Assembly (NCBI GenBank): GCA_038277395.1
Contig: CM076193.1
Location: forward strand, 88,799,583 to 88,863,582
Length of the DNA: 64,000 bases
From: Dryocosmus kuriphilus
Taxonomy: Eukaryota; Arthropoda; Insecta; Hymenoptera; Cynipidae
Reading direction: 5' to 3'
Program-made: the position numbers and the translations under genes
Notes under the pieces: model-generated
Told to the model about the DNA's origin: nothing
The model's input: the letters and a program-made list of their open reading frames with translations, nothing else
Databases searched by the model: none
Shown here: positions 46,055-57,969 of the stretch, piece after piece
Layout of the letters: each line of letters starts with the position of its first letter
Numbering within the stretch: the stretch's first letter is position 1

Positions 46055-46565
46055 GCGCAGTTCTGAAGGAAAAGTGGTTTCGGTTAATTTGGTTGAATTT
46101 ATTATGTGTTAAGTATCTCAGCGTACTGAACAAATGTCTCCCTGGGCGCAAACCCCAAAACCCCCGGGTTCCGAGATAAGGCCCGCTGAAGTCAGTATCA
46201 TCGGGTATTGGCTCTACTTGCTTCGCTATTGACTTGGAAAAGTGGTTTCTGTTAATTCGGCTGAATTTATTATGTGTTAAGTATCTCAGCATCCTGAGCA
46301 AATGTCTCCCTGGGCGTAAAGCCCAAAACCCCCCCCAGATTCCTAGTTAAGGCCAGCGAAAATCAGTATCATCGGGTATTGGCTCTACTTGCCTCGCTAT
46401 TGACTAAATTGACTTGGAAAAGTGATTTCGGTTAATTTGGTTGAATTTGTTATATTACGTATCTCAGCGCCCTGAGCAAATGTCTCCCTGGGCGCAAAGC
46501 CCAAAACCCCCCGGGTTCTGAGAAAAGACCCGCTAAAGTCAGTGTCATCGGGTATTAACTCTTCT
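46055..46565. repeat. Three ~170-bp tandem units
   Basis: Each unit runs from AAGTGGTTTCGGTTAATT through GTATCTCAGCG, AAATGTCTCCCTGGGCGCAA, CCCCCGGGTTC and CATCGGGTATTGGCTC. Inverted partners lie at 46,985-47,420. Open frames here are repeat artefacts. Confidence 0.85.
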
Positions 46566-46984
46566 GAAAAATTAAGGTTTATTGTAAACTTCTTGATCTA
46601 AGGCTTGCTGTTGAACTGAAATGCAAGGAATATTTTAGACCTTGATGACAAGGTTCGGGTTTTTAGCAGCAATCTCTTTTTACGACGCCGCAAATGAAAA
46701 GAGCGTAGAATTCTACATTTTAATTTAACTTTTACCCTAAAGTAAAGGTCAATGGTAAATGTAATTTGAAGGTCAAGTCAGGTTTTTTAAATCATGACCC
46801 TCCTTTTGACACCGGAAATGGAATGAGCGGAAAATTTTACATCCGAATATGAACCTGAGCATGACTTGCCTAACTTTCAGGACCATGTTTGCAGTAGTCT
46901 CAAAATAAAAAAAAAAAAACGGCTGACCGTTGCCGCTTGTATTTGCGTTACCCACAGTTTACCACCCGGAGGTTGCAAAGTCGG

Positions 46985-47425
46985 ATGTAAAACTGGGCTT
47001 TGCGCCCAGGGAGACATTCTTTCAGGACGCTGAGATACTTAACATTAATAAATTTAGCCAAATTAACCGAAACCATTTTTCCAAGTCAACAGCGAAGCAA
47101 GAATTGCCAATACACGATGATACTGACTTCAGTGGGCCTTATCTCGGAACTCGGGGGGTTTTGGGGTTTGCGCCCAGGGAGACATTTGTTCAGTACGCTG
47201 AGATACTTAACACATAATAAATTCAGCCGAATTAACCGAAACCACTTTTCCAAGACAATAGCGAAGTAAGTAGAGCCAATACCCGATGATGCTGACTTCA
47301 GCGGGCCTTATCTTGAAACCCGCGGGCTTTTGGTCTTTGTGCCCAGGGAGACATTTGCTCAGGACTCCGAGATACGTAATATATAACAAATTCAACCAAA
47401 TTAACCGAAACCACTTTTCCTTAAG
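46985..47425. repeat. Three ~170-bp tandem units, inverted partner
   Basis: Reverse complement of the units at 46,055-46,565. GCGCCCAGGGAGACATT, CTGAGATACTTAA and ACCGAAACCA occur three times. The pairing extends outward through CCTT and GCGTGGTCCTTT. The 420-bp centre (46,565-46,985) is unrelated. Confidence 0.85.
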
Positions 47426-48085
47426 ATATTTGCGTGGTCCTTTCTTTCAAAATTTCCATGATTATTATTATTATTCTTATTATTATTATTTATAAATAAA
47501 GTAGAAAGAACAAGAAACGATAAAAAAAGTACATAAATATAAAATTGTCGACATTACAAAATTACCGAAAAGAAAGCTTTAGGAACGTTCCCGGCATTTA
47601 TAATATTACCAAAATGTAAGATTCCCGGATTACAAATTTTTTAAAAATTGTTTTGAATAAATATTAAGTTTTTTGAAAATATAAAAAATGGTTTTTAATT
47701 AATATTTATTAAGTGAGAAACTTCTGTCGGGATTTTTAAATTTCGGTAATATTATAAACGGAGCGGCTATTTCGCCTGAGAAAGGTGGCTAACTACCATC
47801 TACCCCCACCTACCCCCTTTATTGATCACCCAATCGCGTTTCACCTTCTCGCCAGGTTTGTCGGGCGAAGTAGTCGCAGCCTATTATAAACCATCGGGAA
47901 TTTTCCAGTTCGGAAATTTTCTAATGTCGGTAATTGTATATTTCTGTACTTTTTTTGTCGGCAATCTTGCAGTGTCAGAATTTTTATTTTTTGGGAGCTT
48001 TCACTTTTCCGAATAATATTAATAATTAATGATAATAAATATTTTTTTTAAATAAAGTAATTTAGTTTCATTTTTCGTCCTTTCA
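47426..48085. repeat. TTA tract, repeat copy and short CGGAATTTT words
   Basis: A TTA microsatellite (47,460-47,490) and the second copy of the 45,400 repeat are followed by words such as TTTCGGTAAT, GTCGGTAATT and GTCGGCAATC repeated to 48,015. No gene is supported. Confidence 0.5.
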
Positions 48086-48193
48086 AGCATCCCTAAGCCT
48101 GAGCAAAAGCTGCGATGCTTCATGCTCCAGAGCAGGATTATATTATTTATTTGACGAATGCGCAAGCAAAATAATTTTTGAAACGGCATCTGA
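48086..48193 (-). repeat. Left half of the dispersed repeat split by the palindrome
   Basis: Reverse complement of 40,255-40,370. It ends at GCATCTGA (48,186-48,193), the left target duplication. Confidence 0.8.
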
Positions 48194-49499
48194 CAGTGTT
48201 CACAGAACGTGGGATTTTTCTACCCCCACCAGGTTTCCCATCTGGGAGAATACATGCAAACGTCATGCGTCGGTGAGATATCCCTGCTACAAGTTGTTCG
48301 TGTAAAGCCGAAAATGCACGAATACGCACGATTCAACACTCGCCGACGACAGCCGAGTCGCGTTCGTGACTGATCGGGTTTTCGACCTTGAAGACTTTGA
48401 AAGCATTTGGAGATACGAGCTGATTTTTCACTTTTAAGAAATTCGGTGGGAGCTTGAGAAGTTGGCTGACATTACATTTTTATCTCTCTTCTCATTGGTC
48501 TAATATCTGTTAATGAAGATAGCATTGAACAGAAAGGCACCAAATATGAATTTTTCAGATGTAGCAGAAAGACTTTAAATACATGTAATGAAGACTTGAA
48601 ATATTTAATGATTATGTTTTTCAGGTATTGGATATATATATAGGAGATTTTGAGGTTAGGTTAATATCTATTACTTTCAAGTGTATATTTCATTATCTAT
48701 GTTTTATTTTTCAATTGATTTTAAATATTATAAAGTTAAAATGATAATAATGATAATTATTTTTAATTTATTAAATTAATCAATATTTTTACTTTATATA
48801 TTTATCTCTGATAATTACCGTTCTTTTAATTCAAATAATTGTTATATAATAACCGAAAGTTATTAACTTGAACTTTCTTAATATATGAGAACTTTACAAA
48901 ACCTTTAATTTCTTAAAATACTTATATCCTGAACATTACAAAATTTACTTCTTACAATTTTATATTAATTGTAAAATATAAATTTAACAAAATTTATTTT
49001 AGAAAGAAATATTTGATTATTTTAAAAGGACCGCGGTCTGATTTAAAATGGTTTTGGTCTCACAAAGTTTTACAAATTAAGTTTTTTAATGCAACTTTAT
49101 ACTTTTTAAATCCTAGAAAAACGCGAAATAGATGACAAATATTTTTAAAATAGGTGAATATGATGAACAGTAGGAAACTGAGAACCAGTGATGACTACAT
49201 TTTATTTATATTAATGTAATTTAGAACAGATTGAGAAAAATCATGAATAATCGATTTATCAAAATTTACTCTGTCTATAGGAATTCCTCAAAATTTCAGT
49301 GCAAAAATAGTTTCGCTTAAAATAGTTAGGTCATGATATTCAAAAGTTTAAATATAAATATACCTACAGTTGCTCAGTTATAAATTGATAAATTTCAAAC
49401 ATGCGAAATTAAAATTTACGAAAGTTTTAATTTCTAATGTTTCCGTTTGAACATTTCAGTCTGTAGTACACGTGGTCTACGTTGACGGAAACTCAACGA

Positions 49500-49570
49500 G
49501 GCCGTAGTGTAGTGGTTAACGTTCTGGCTTTATAAGCGAGGGATTGCTGGATCGAATCCTGCAGGTGAAC
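49500..49570 (+). other. tRNA-like sequence in left palindrome arm
   Basis: GGCCGTAGTGTAGTGGTTAA has an A-box form. GGATCGAATCC is one base from a B box and sits in a plausible T arm (GCTGG/CCTGC). The anticodon stem and acceptor do not pair well, so the isotype is unclear and function is doubtful. Confidence 0.5.
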
Positions 49571-50067
49571 TTTTTGTTTTTTTTAATATTTCAAATTTGT
49601 TACAAAGGATGTTTATTTTTTAATTAATTGTAATAATTTTTTGCGGGAAAAGGGATTCTGGAAAAATCGTATAGGAGTGAACTTTTTTTAAAATCACATA
49701 ATATACGATATCTGCAATCTGCATTTCAAATAAATACTATATTATAAATACTACATTATCTTATAATCCAGTTTAGTTTGAAATATTAATTAATTTCAAG
49801 CTTATATTTAAAATAAGAGAATGCGAATTTTTTTTAACGGAAGTTAATATTTCAAACTAAACTGGATTATAAAATAATGTAGTATTTATAATATAGTATT
49901 TATTTGAAATGCAGATTGCAGATATCGTATATTATGTGATTTTAAAAAAAGTTCACTTCTATACGATTTTTCCAGAATCCCTTTTCCCGCAAAAAATTAT
50001 TACAATTAATTAAAAAATAAACATCCTTTGTAACAAATTTGAAATATATTAAAAAAAAAAAAAAGTC

Positions 50068-50140
50068 CACCGGCAGGATTCGATCCAGCAATCCCTCGCT
50101 TATAAAGCCAGAACGTTAACCACTACACTACGGCCTCGTT
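50068..50140 (-). other. tRNA-like sequence in right palindrome arm
   Basis: Identical inverted partner of the sequence at 49,500-49,570 over the A-box and B-box regions. Confidence 0.5.
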
Positions 50141-51449
50141 GAGTTTCCGTCAACGTAGACCACGTGTACCACAGACTGAAATGTTCAAACGGAAACATTA
50201 GAAATTAAAACTTTCGTAAATTTTAATTTCACATGTTTGAAATTTATCAATTTATAACTGAGCAACTGTAGGTATATTTATATTTAAACTTTTGAATATC
50301 ATGACCTAACTATTTTAAGCGAAACTATTTTTGCACTGAAATTTTGAGGAATTCCTATAGACAGAGTAAATTTTGATAAATCGATTATTCATGATTTTTC
50401 TCAATCTGTTCTAAATTACATTAATATAAATAAAATGTAGTCATCACTGGTTCTCAGTTTCCTCCTGTTCATCATATTCACCTATTTTAAAAATATTTGT
50501 CATCTATTTCACGTTTTTCTAGGATTTAAAAAGTATAAAGTTGCATTAAAAAAACTTAATTTGTAAAACTTTGTGAGACCAAAACCATTTTAAATCAGAC
50601 CGCGGTCCTTTTAAAATAATCAAATATTTCTTTCTAAAATAAATTTTGTTAAATTTATATTTTACAATTAATATAAAATTGTAAGAAGTAAATTTTGTAA
50701 TGTTCAGGATATAAGTATTTTAAGAAATTAAAGGTTTTGTAAAGTTCTCATATATTAAGAAAGTTCAAGTTAATAACTTTCGGTTATTATATAACAATTA
50801 TTTGAATTAAAAGAACGGTAATTATCAGAGGTAAATATATAAAGTAAAATATTGATTAATTTAATAAATTAAAAATAATTATCATTATTATCATTTTAAC
50901 TTTAGAATATTTAAAATCAATTGAAAAATAAAACATAGATAATGAAATATACACTTGAAAGTAATAGATATTAACCTAACCTAAAAATCTCCTATATATA
51001 TATCCAATACCTGAAAAACATAATCATTAAATATTTCAAGTCTTCATTACATGTATTTAAAGTCTTTCTGCTACATCTGAAAAATTCATATTTGGTGCCT
51101 TTCTGTTCAACGCTATCTTCATTATCAGGTATTAGACCAATGAGAAGAGAGATAAAAATTTAATGTCAGCCAACTTCTCAAGCTCCCACCGAATTTCTTA
51201 AAAGTGAAAAATCAGCTCGTATCTCCAAACGCTTTCAAAGTCTTCAAGGTCGAAAACCCGATCAGTCACGAACGCGACTCGGCTGTCGTTGGCGAGTGTT
51301 GAATCGTGCGTATTCGTGCATTTTCGGCTTTACACGAACAACTTGTAGCAGGGATATCTCACCGATGCACGACGTTTGCATGTATTCTCCCAGATGGGAA
51401 ACCTGGTGGGGGTAGAAAAATCCCACGTTCTGTGAACACTGGCATCTGA

Positions 51450-51545
51450 CACCAACGAATCTACTAAGCATTTGCCACGTTCGCGACCGTGTTTAGCAGC
51501 GAAGTACCGGGTCATGAGTACCTGTGGGAGAAGGTGGGCCAACAA
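51450..51545 (-). repeat. Right half of the dispersed repeat
   Basis: Reverse complement of 40,165-40,255: AAGTACCGGGTCATGAGTAC, then an ATT triplet tract. Confidence 0.8.
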
Positions 51546-51654
51546 TAATAATAATAGAATTTTTTTTTAAATTTGAAAGTAATAGTACATTACGCAGCGA
51601 CAGACGAAAAGTGATGGATGCAAAACGAGCGTGAAGTTGGCTACGAAGGCGCGA

Positions 51655-51745
51655 GCGATCGTCGCCGAGTGTTGCCGAGCGCGAAATGACAAACCCGAGG
51701 CCTCGGGTTTGTCTCGCGGGAGGCAACGCTCGGCGACGAGAGATC
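51655..51745. repeat. GC-rich inverted repeat
   Basis: GACAAACCCGAG and CTCGGGTTTGTC abut around GC. The outer CGCCGAGTGTTGCC and GGCAACGCTCGGCG also pair with mismatches. It is a strong cruciform or hairpin candidate in AT-rich surroundings. Confidence 0.7.
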
Positions 51746-51789
51746 GCGGCTGAGTTGTCAACTTTACGCAAGTTTCATCCATGAATTAT

Positions 51790-52385
51790 CGTCTCGCACT
51801 GCGTATACTATTTTTCTTAATAAAAATATCGAAATTTGGCGGTTTGAGTAAACTATTGACAAGATAATGGTATGGACTGTCATCAAAAATGTAAATAAGT
51901 CTCCTTTCCATGAGAACTCGATACGAAAATCATAAGGCTGACTTGCAAAGAAGAGCCGAAAAGTATGATTTTCGGCTCATGTTTACATTTTCGTACCCTC
52001 TAGCTTATTTTCATGAACATTACATACAAAAGTGCTGCATTCGGCCATTTTCGTAGGGGGCGTGGCACCACGAAAACCGCTATTTTCGATGTTTGTATTA
52101 AGAAAAGTTACTTTTTCTCTCAGGTTTAAGATTTAACATTGAAGGCTTCTTTTTAACCATTAAATAATTTTATATAATATTTTTAAAATATTTGTTGTAT
52201 TACAATTTTATTATTTGATAATATTAATATTGTAAAAATTTTTCCCTGAATATGAGAAAAAGGTAATGAATAATTTAAATTCATTTATTTTAAAAATAAA
52301 TCCTAATACAAAAGGAAAAAAATTAATTTATCTTTGTATATCATTCAAATTCTTCCTTATTATTTATTATAAATTATTGAAAGTG
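51790..52385. other. Stretch without recognised features
   Basis: AT-rich. There is a small hairpin around GAGCCGAAAA and TTTTCGGCTC (51,950-51,980). No gene is apparent. Confidence 0.45.
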
Positions 52386-52387
52386 TA

Positions 52388-52555
52388 TTGTATCCTTTTC
52401 TCAGATTCCACCTGTTAAGTATATTGTACCCTCTCCCCCTGTTACAACTGTATTACACCCATTTCCCATTTCCCTCTGTTCCAAGTGCATTATACCCCTT
52501 TCCTTCTGCTCCAACAGTATTATACCCTTTTCCAACTGCATTGAAACTGGACCGT
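52388..52555. repeat. Degenerate 30-37-bp minisatellite
   Basis: Five imperfect units built on CTGTTCCAA, GTATTATACCC and TTTCC. The overlapping frames are artefacts. Confidence 0.7.
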
Positions 52556-52559
52556 TTTC

Positions 52560-53424
52560 CCACCAAAGTTTATAAAAATTATACACCTTCACAACCAGTG
52601 TTTTCATAATTGAACAATCTTTTTAAAATAAAAACTTCACTTTGTCCGACATTCTGGGTACAGCTTGGGTTTGCAGCAAGTGATATGAGAAGGGTCCCTC
52701 CCCCGTAGGTAAACGTTGACTCGAACCTCGATTTAAGTGCCCATTAAGAAAGGGGCGATTGCACATGAACCTCTTTTTCAATTTCGTGATTTGAAAATTT
52801 CCCGGAAAAAGGATTTATCCATAGCTCGGTCCTCAGCTCAAGATGTAAATTTTCATACGAAACGATCAACAAATTTCTACGTGCCCCGTTTCCTCATTTG
52901 AGTTTCGAACTAGAGGGTAAATTTACAATTCAAAAATAATATTTACAACGCTAAATTCTCGTTAGCCCATTCTCTTTCTGAAGCAGTATTCTTTATACTT
53001 AAATTTAAGTTGTATTCAAATTAGGACCGCGCATGTCCAAAGCGATCATGCGTCCTCTAACGTGAAAGACGATCAACTGAATTAATTCAGCGCTCGTCAC
53101 ACTTTAGAGATGCCCGTAAATTATGTAAGTGCGAACTTTGAATGTAGGATTCTACTGAACTATTTCCGATGAAGTTTACCGCAAGGATTGAAAGTCCTGG
53201 TGTTAAAAACTGAAATTCACAGCAGTAGTATAGCTGACTACTCCCTATTGGTTCGTGCCCGTGCTAATTTATCGATCGTTGGCATTACCCTCGGTCGGTA
53301 AGGTAGCGTTCCACCACAGAAAGCTTCTTGTTGTCGTCGTCAGATGGCGCCAATGTTTGTTGCCGAAGCCTGTTTTAATCCACAGTCGGCAAGGTAGGGT
53401 TCTGAGGCTGGAATAATAAATGCT
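52560..53424. other. Stretch without recognised genes
   Basis: CGGTAAGGTAGCGTTC and CGGCAAGGTAGGGTTC repeat about 100 bp apart near 53,300-53,400. Otherwise unassigned. Confidence 0.4.
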
Positions 53425-56400
53425 AGTTGTTAGGAAAGAACTTAGAAGAAAAACACCACGGCAGACTTCAGGCGAAAAACAAAAGTGTCTAAATATAATT
53501 GAGAAGCTTGCATGCTTGGAGGTTCGCTTCGATGTATTAAATAAGAAAAGAGAGGAGGAGATTTGCAAGGAAAATCTGATGACGTCGATAATCGTGTCAA
53601 ATGGCTAGATGTCGACAAAGCATTCAATGTTCGCATTAAAATGTGTGTTGTGGTAAATCTAGTACATAAAGATGTTCTTGCTTTCTTAGACGATACACAA
53701 CGTCTATTTATTTCACATGTGAGCAAGGATATACGTCACCATAAATCACTAATGATAAACACTTTGCTTCTTGTCTATTATACAAAAATTGGCAAAGACA
53801 AGTCGGATGAAAAAACTTGTAAATCCAAGAACGTAGCCTTATATTAAACGACTGATATAAAATTATGGTTTGAAACCTATGTCAGGTACCTAGTCCTCGA
53901 AGAAATGGAGGAATTTGAGGATAAAGACTCTGATTGGGACCTTTACCCCATCATAAATCTTTCGGTCAACATCAACAAGTTGAATCCAATGAAGGCAGGT
54001 TCATACATTGATCTTCCACCATACGTCAAGAAAAAAGAAGCTTCTGTGAACATACAAAACGATTACGACAACAAATGCTTCAAGTGAGCAAAACTCTCAG
54101 CCTTACACCCATCTGACTCGAATAAGAGTGCTAATAGTGTATCAAAATACCAGAATTACAAGGTTGAACTGGATTTTTCGGAAATTGCTTTTCCAGTTGC
54201 ACTCAAGGATGTGAACACATTCGAGGAGAAGAACCAAATCTCCGTAAATGTCTATGGACTTATTAAGAAGAGCGAAAATAAATTCACAGTGTGCCTCTTC
54301 ATCTCACCTCACAAAGAAGAGACACGCATCTAAATCTTCTTCTTGTGGAGGAAGATTATGTTTGTGTGGATGAGAGCGATGGTGAAGAAGAAGAAGAAGA
54401 AGAAGAAGAAGGGAGAGGACCAAGAACCTTTAATTTTAACTACGTTTGGATTAAAGACCTATCGCGATTGGTTTCTAGTCAACTGTCTGCAAAGAAAAAC
54501 AGAAAATTCATCTGGGCCGGTGCTTGCACTATTTTGCAAGTATGGAAAAACTGGTTGCACACACCGAAGATTGTGTGAAACTAAATGACTGCAGAGTGGT
54601 GCTTCCAGAGCACGGGAGGAACATTACTGAATTTCAGAACTTTAAGAATCGAGAGCGGGCTCCTTCCATATACGCAGATTGCGATTTATTTTTAATACCT
54701 GTGAATGACGAACGAGCAGGAAAAACCTCAAATACTGAAGTTTTCGAGAGACACGAGGTCTTCAATATTGGCTTACTTCTCAAGAGCAGTTATGATGAAA
54801 CACTGTCCTTTTACGAGCCATGTCCGGATGATGTGGAACCAGCAAAGTGGTTTGCTGAGGAGTTACTTAAGGTTGCCCAGGAATATGACAAGATTTTGGC
54901 ATCTCCAGATCCAGTGCAGAAATTGCCATTTGAGGAACAAGTAGCATTTATAGATGCCAAAACTTGTCACATTTGTCAGAAGGCTCTTCATCCTCCATTG
55001 AAGAAGGTACATGATCATTGCCACTTGACAGGAAAGTACCATGGTCCTGCGCACGAACATTCTAACTTGGCATATCAGGACTCAAACAACATACCTGTTG
55101 TGTTTCATAATCTGAGTGGATATGACGCTCACTTGATCATTCGCGACATTGCCACACAGTTTGAAGGTAGAGTCAAAGTTCTTGCGCTCAATATGGAAAA
55201 ATACATTTCCTTCACAAAGTACGTTCAGGAAACCCACATTAAATTTAGATTCATCGATTCATTCAGATTTATGGCCTCTTCGCTGGAAAAGTTAGCGCCA
55301 TACCTCACTCAGTACAAAATTATCAATGCTGTGTTTGCTGGTGTGGAGCGAGAGAAAATTGAGCTTCTCACGAGGAAGGGCGTTCTTCTCTATGGATATC
55401 TAGCCTCGGCGGACAGACTCAATGAAACTCAGCTTCCACCAAAAGATAAATTCTACAGCGCTCTCAATGATTCTGCAATATCGGACGAAGATTATGCACA
55501 TGCACAACAGGTATGGTGTGCATTTAACATCAAGACACTCGGCGATTACGTCAGTCTGTACATGAAAACTGACGTTCTGTTTCTGGCTGACATTTTTGAA
55601 AGTTTGCGAGAACAGCGTCTTGAGGCTTACGACTTGGATCCAGCACATTACTACATCACTCCTGGCTTGAAGTGGGATGCCATGCTCAAATATTCAAAGG
55701 TAAGGTTAGAGCTCCTCACCGATTTTGATATGCTGTTAATGATTAAGCAAGGCAAAAAGGGTGGAGTAAGTCAATGCCACAACCGTTATGCCATTGCTAA
55801 TAACAAGTACATGCCAGCGTTCAACAAAGATGGGGAGATCATCTTCATCGAATATTTAGATGCAAATAACCTGTATGGTTGGGCGATGGAACAGCCTCTC
55901 CCTTACGGTGCTTTCGAGTGGGTTACGAATTTGAAAAATTTTGATTTCAACATTCCAAACGATTCACTCTTCGGCTACATTCTTGAAGTAGATTTTGTCT
56001 AACCCGCGGAACGTCATGATGAACGCAATGACTTGCCGTTTTGTCCATAAACTCGAATCCACCGGGGTTCAGCCAGGAGAAGCTCCTAACTACCTTCCTG
56101 CCGAAACGAAAGTACGTTCTCCATTATCGTGCTCTGAAAAATGCATTAGCCCATGGACCGAAACTTGTCAAAATTCGTAGAGTCTTGAAATTCAATCATT
56201 CTGCATGGTTGAAAAGTTATATAGATTTTAACACAACATTGAGCACTAACGCTAAAAACAAGTTTGAAAAGAATCTCTAAAAACCCACGAATAATGCAGT
56301 TTACGGAAAAACAATGGAAAAAGTACGAAAATACGTTGATGTGAAACTCGTGACAAAGTCGGAACGTAGGTATGGAGTAGAAGCCCTGATAGCCCGACCA

Positions 56401-57193
56401 AACTTTCACAGTCGAGCAATCTTCAGTGAGAATCTCGTTGCGATTGAACTGGGAAGAACTGATGTTTTGTTCAACAAACCGGTCTATGTCGGTCTTGCAG
56501 TGATGGATATCTCTAAAATCCTAGTCTACGATGGTGAAAAATGCGGTGTCAAATGCAAACTTCTATACACTGGCACAGACAGTCTAATCTACGAAGTAAA
56601 ATGTGATGACATTTACGCCGACATCAAAGACGATATTCACAGATTTGACACCTCTGACTACCCTCGAGACAATGTTTTCGGAATGCCGAAAGCCAAAAAA
56701 AAGTTATTGCGTCTGATGAAGGATGAATGTTGAGGCAAAATTGTCACTGAATTTGTTGTCTTGCAGAGTAAAATGTGCAGCATACGTGTAAACGGCGAAG
56801 ACTTTGTGAAAAAAGCCAAAGGTGTAAAATCGGACATTGCACGAAAAACAATAAACTTCTACGATTACACGGAATGCTTGAGAAATTTTTCAGTCCAAAG
56901 CAGAACATAGTACGTAATCAGCTCGAGACTACACAATGGCGAGACCATCAAACGGATGAAAATTGCACGGAGTCCTCACGATGATAAGCGAGGCTTGCTC
57001 CCCAACACCTGAGACACTTTTGCGTGGGGACGCTATAGACTAAACACAAATGGACGTTGACGCTACTGACACCACAGAAATGGACGTTGACGCTACTGAC
57101 ACCACATAAATGGATGTTGACTCTACTGACAATGACGACGACATTCTTACAAACAATGATTATGAACTTTTGGACCTTCTTGTTCAAAATTAG
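53425..57193 (+). pseudogene. Protein-primed DNA polymerase B, left inverted copy
   Basis: Plus-strand relic of an arthropod family of type-B polymerases. The N-terminal part (53,560-54,340) has WLDVDKAFNVRIK and EKNQISVNVYGL. A zinc-finger region before 54,580 is frameshifted. The long frame 54,524-56,002 holds Exo I (YADCDLFLIP, with D where E is usual), a CHICQ...HDHCHLTGKYHG endonuclease-VII-like zinc module, Exo II (HNLSGYDAH), Exo III (YMKTD) and Pol A (LDANNLYGWAM). Later pieces hold Pol B (NNAVYGKTMEKV) and Pol C as YTGTDSL, where DTD is usual. An acidic tail ends at TAG 57,191. At least five breaks occur. The 5' end is truncated at ~53,425. This could be a Polinton/adintovirus-type relic or an independent element. 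Confidence 0.85.
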
Positions 57194-57261
57194 ATATTGC
57201 GAATTCATCATAAGTGCACATCGGCAGCCCTTTTGTAAATATATTATTATTATTGTACAAC

Positions 57262-57786
57262 GTTGAGTTGAATGTAGAAACATGTCTCTGTGGCGCGATA
57301 GCCTTTGTAAATAGTTACTTTCGACTCTTGTTGTAATTACATTATAATAATTATTATTATTGTACAGTGTTGAAGTGAGTGTTGAAATATGACTTTGTGG
57401 CGCAACGGTAGCGCATCAGTCTTTGTAAATAGTTACTTGGACTCTTGTAAATACATTATTATTATTGTAAAGCGTTGAAGGGAATGTAGAAATATGACTC
57501 TGTAGTGCGTCTTACTTTAGATCAGTCATTGTAAATTGTTACTTTCGACTCTTGTAAATGCACAACGGTATCGCCTGCGTTAAGGCCAATGTAGTCATAA
57601 TCTCCCGTGTCGAAATAGTAGCGCGTCTCATTTCAGATAAATCATTGTAAATTGTTACTTTCGACTCTTGTAAATGCATAGCGGTATCACCTGCGTTAAG
57701 GTGAATGTAGTCATAATTCCCCGTGGTGCAATGGTAGTGCGTCTGTCTCCAGATCAGAAGGTTAAATCGGGGTAAAATTTTTTTTT
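57262..57786 (+). repeat. Five-unit tRNA-Trp-derived array, left copy
   Basis: About 105-117-bp units begin near 57,290, 57,398, 57,501, 57,607 and 57,720. Each has a decayed tRNA-Trp 5' half (like TGGCGCAACGGTAGCGC). A spacer follows with TTGTAAATAGTTACTTTCGA, CTCTTGTAAATGCA and GAATGTAGTCATAA. Decay is least in the innermost unit. It begins about 70 bp after the polymerase stop codon. Confidence 0.88.
57717..57774 (+). other. T-armless tRNA-Trp(CCA)-like sequence, left
   Basis: TTCCCCG and CGGGGTA form an acceptor-like stem. GTGGTGCAATGGTAG is the D arm. CTCCAGA is the anticodon loop, with CCA in a TCTGT/TCAGA stem that has one mismatch. Between AAGGTT and TCGGGGT only AAA remains where the T arm should be. 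A T9 run, a possible Pol III terminator, follows at 57,778. Confidence 0.75.
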
Positions 57787-57899
57787 CTATTGTAAATAGA
57801 GGATATAAGGGTTATATATTGAATAAAAGAAAAGATTTACATGGATTGCTTTTTATTTATCAGAATCTTACATCTAGTTAGGACAAGCGTATAATTTGT

Positions 57900-57965
57900 A
57901 CATTGAATCTCATAATTGGTTCATCATTGGTTCCTCGTTGGTTAAACATTGGTTCATCGTTGGTT
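57900..57965. repeat. 11-bp minisatellite, short copy
   Basis: Six units like ATTGGTTCATC. Inverted counterpart of 58,800-58,985. Confidence 0.75.
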
Positions 57966-57969
57966 GGTC

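Larger units (their letters stand above)
48186..51449. mobile_element. Giant palindromic hAT-like element
   Basis: The body 48,194-51,441 (3,248 bp) begins CAGTGTTCACAGAACG and ends CGTTCTGTGAACACTG. An 8-bp duplication, GCATCTGA, lies at 48,186-48,193 and 51,442-51,449. The two arms (48,194-49,789 and 49,854-51,441) are near-perfect inverted copies around a 64-bp loop. CAG ends and 8-bp duplications are hallmarks of the hAT superfamily. No transposase is encoded. Each arm holds a tRNA-like sequence. The insertion splits a dispersed repeat whose intact copy is at 40,165-40,380. Confidence 0.93.

Noticed and set aside
54291..54588. Poly-Glu/poly-Lys frames as acidic proteins
   Set aside because: A GAA triplet tract inside the broken polymerase gene read in two frames.
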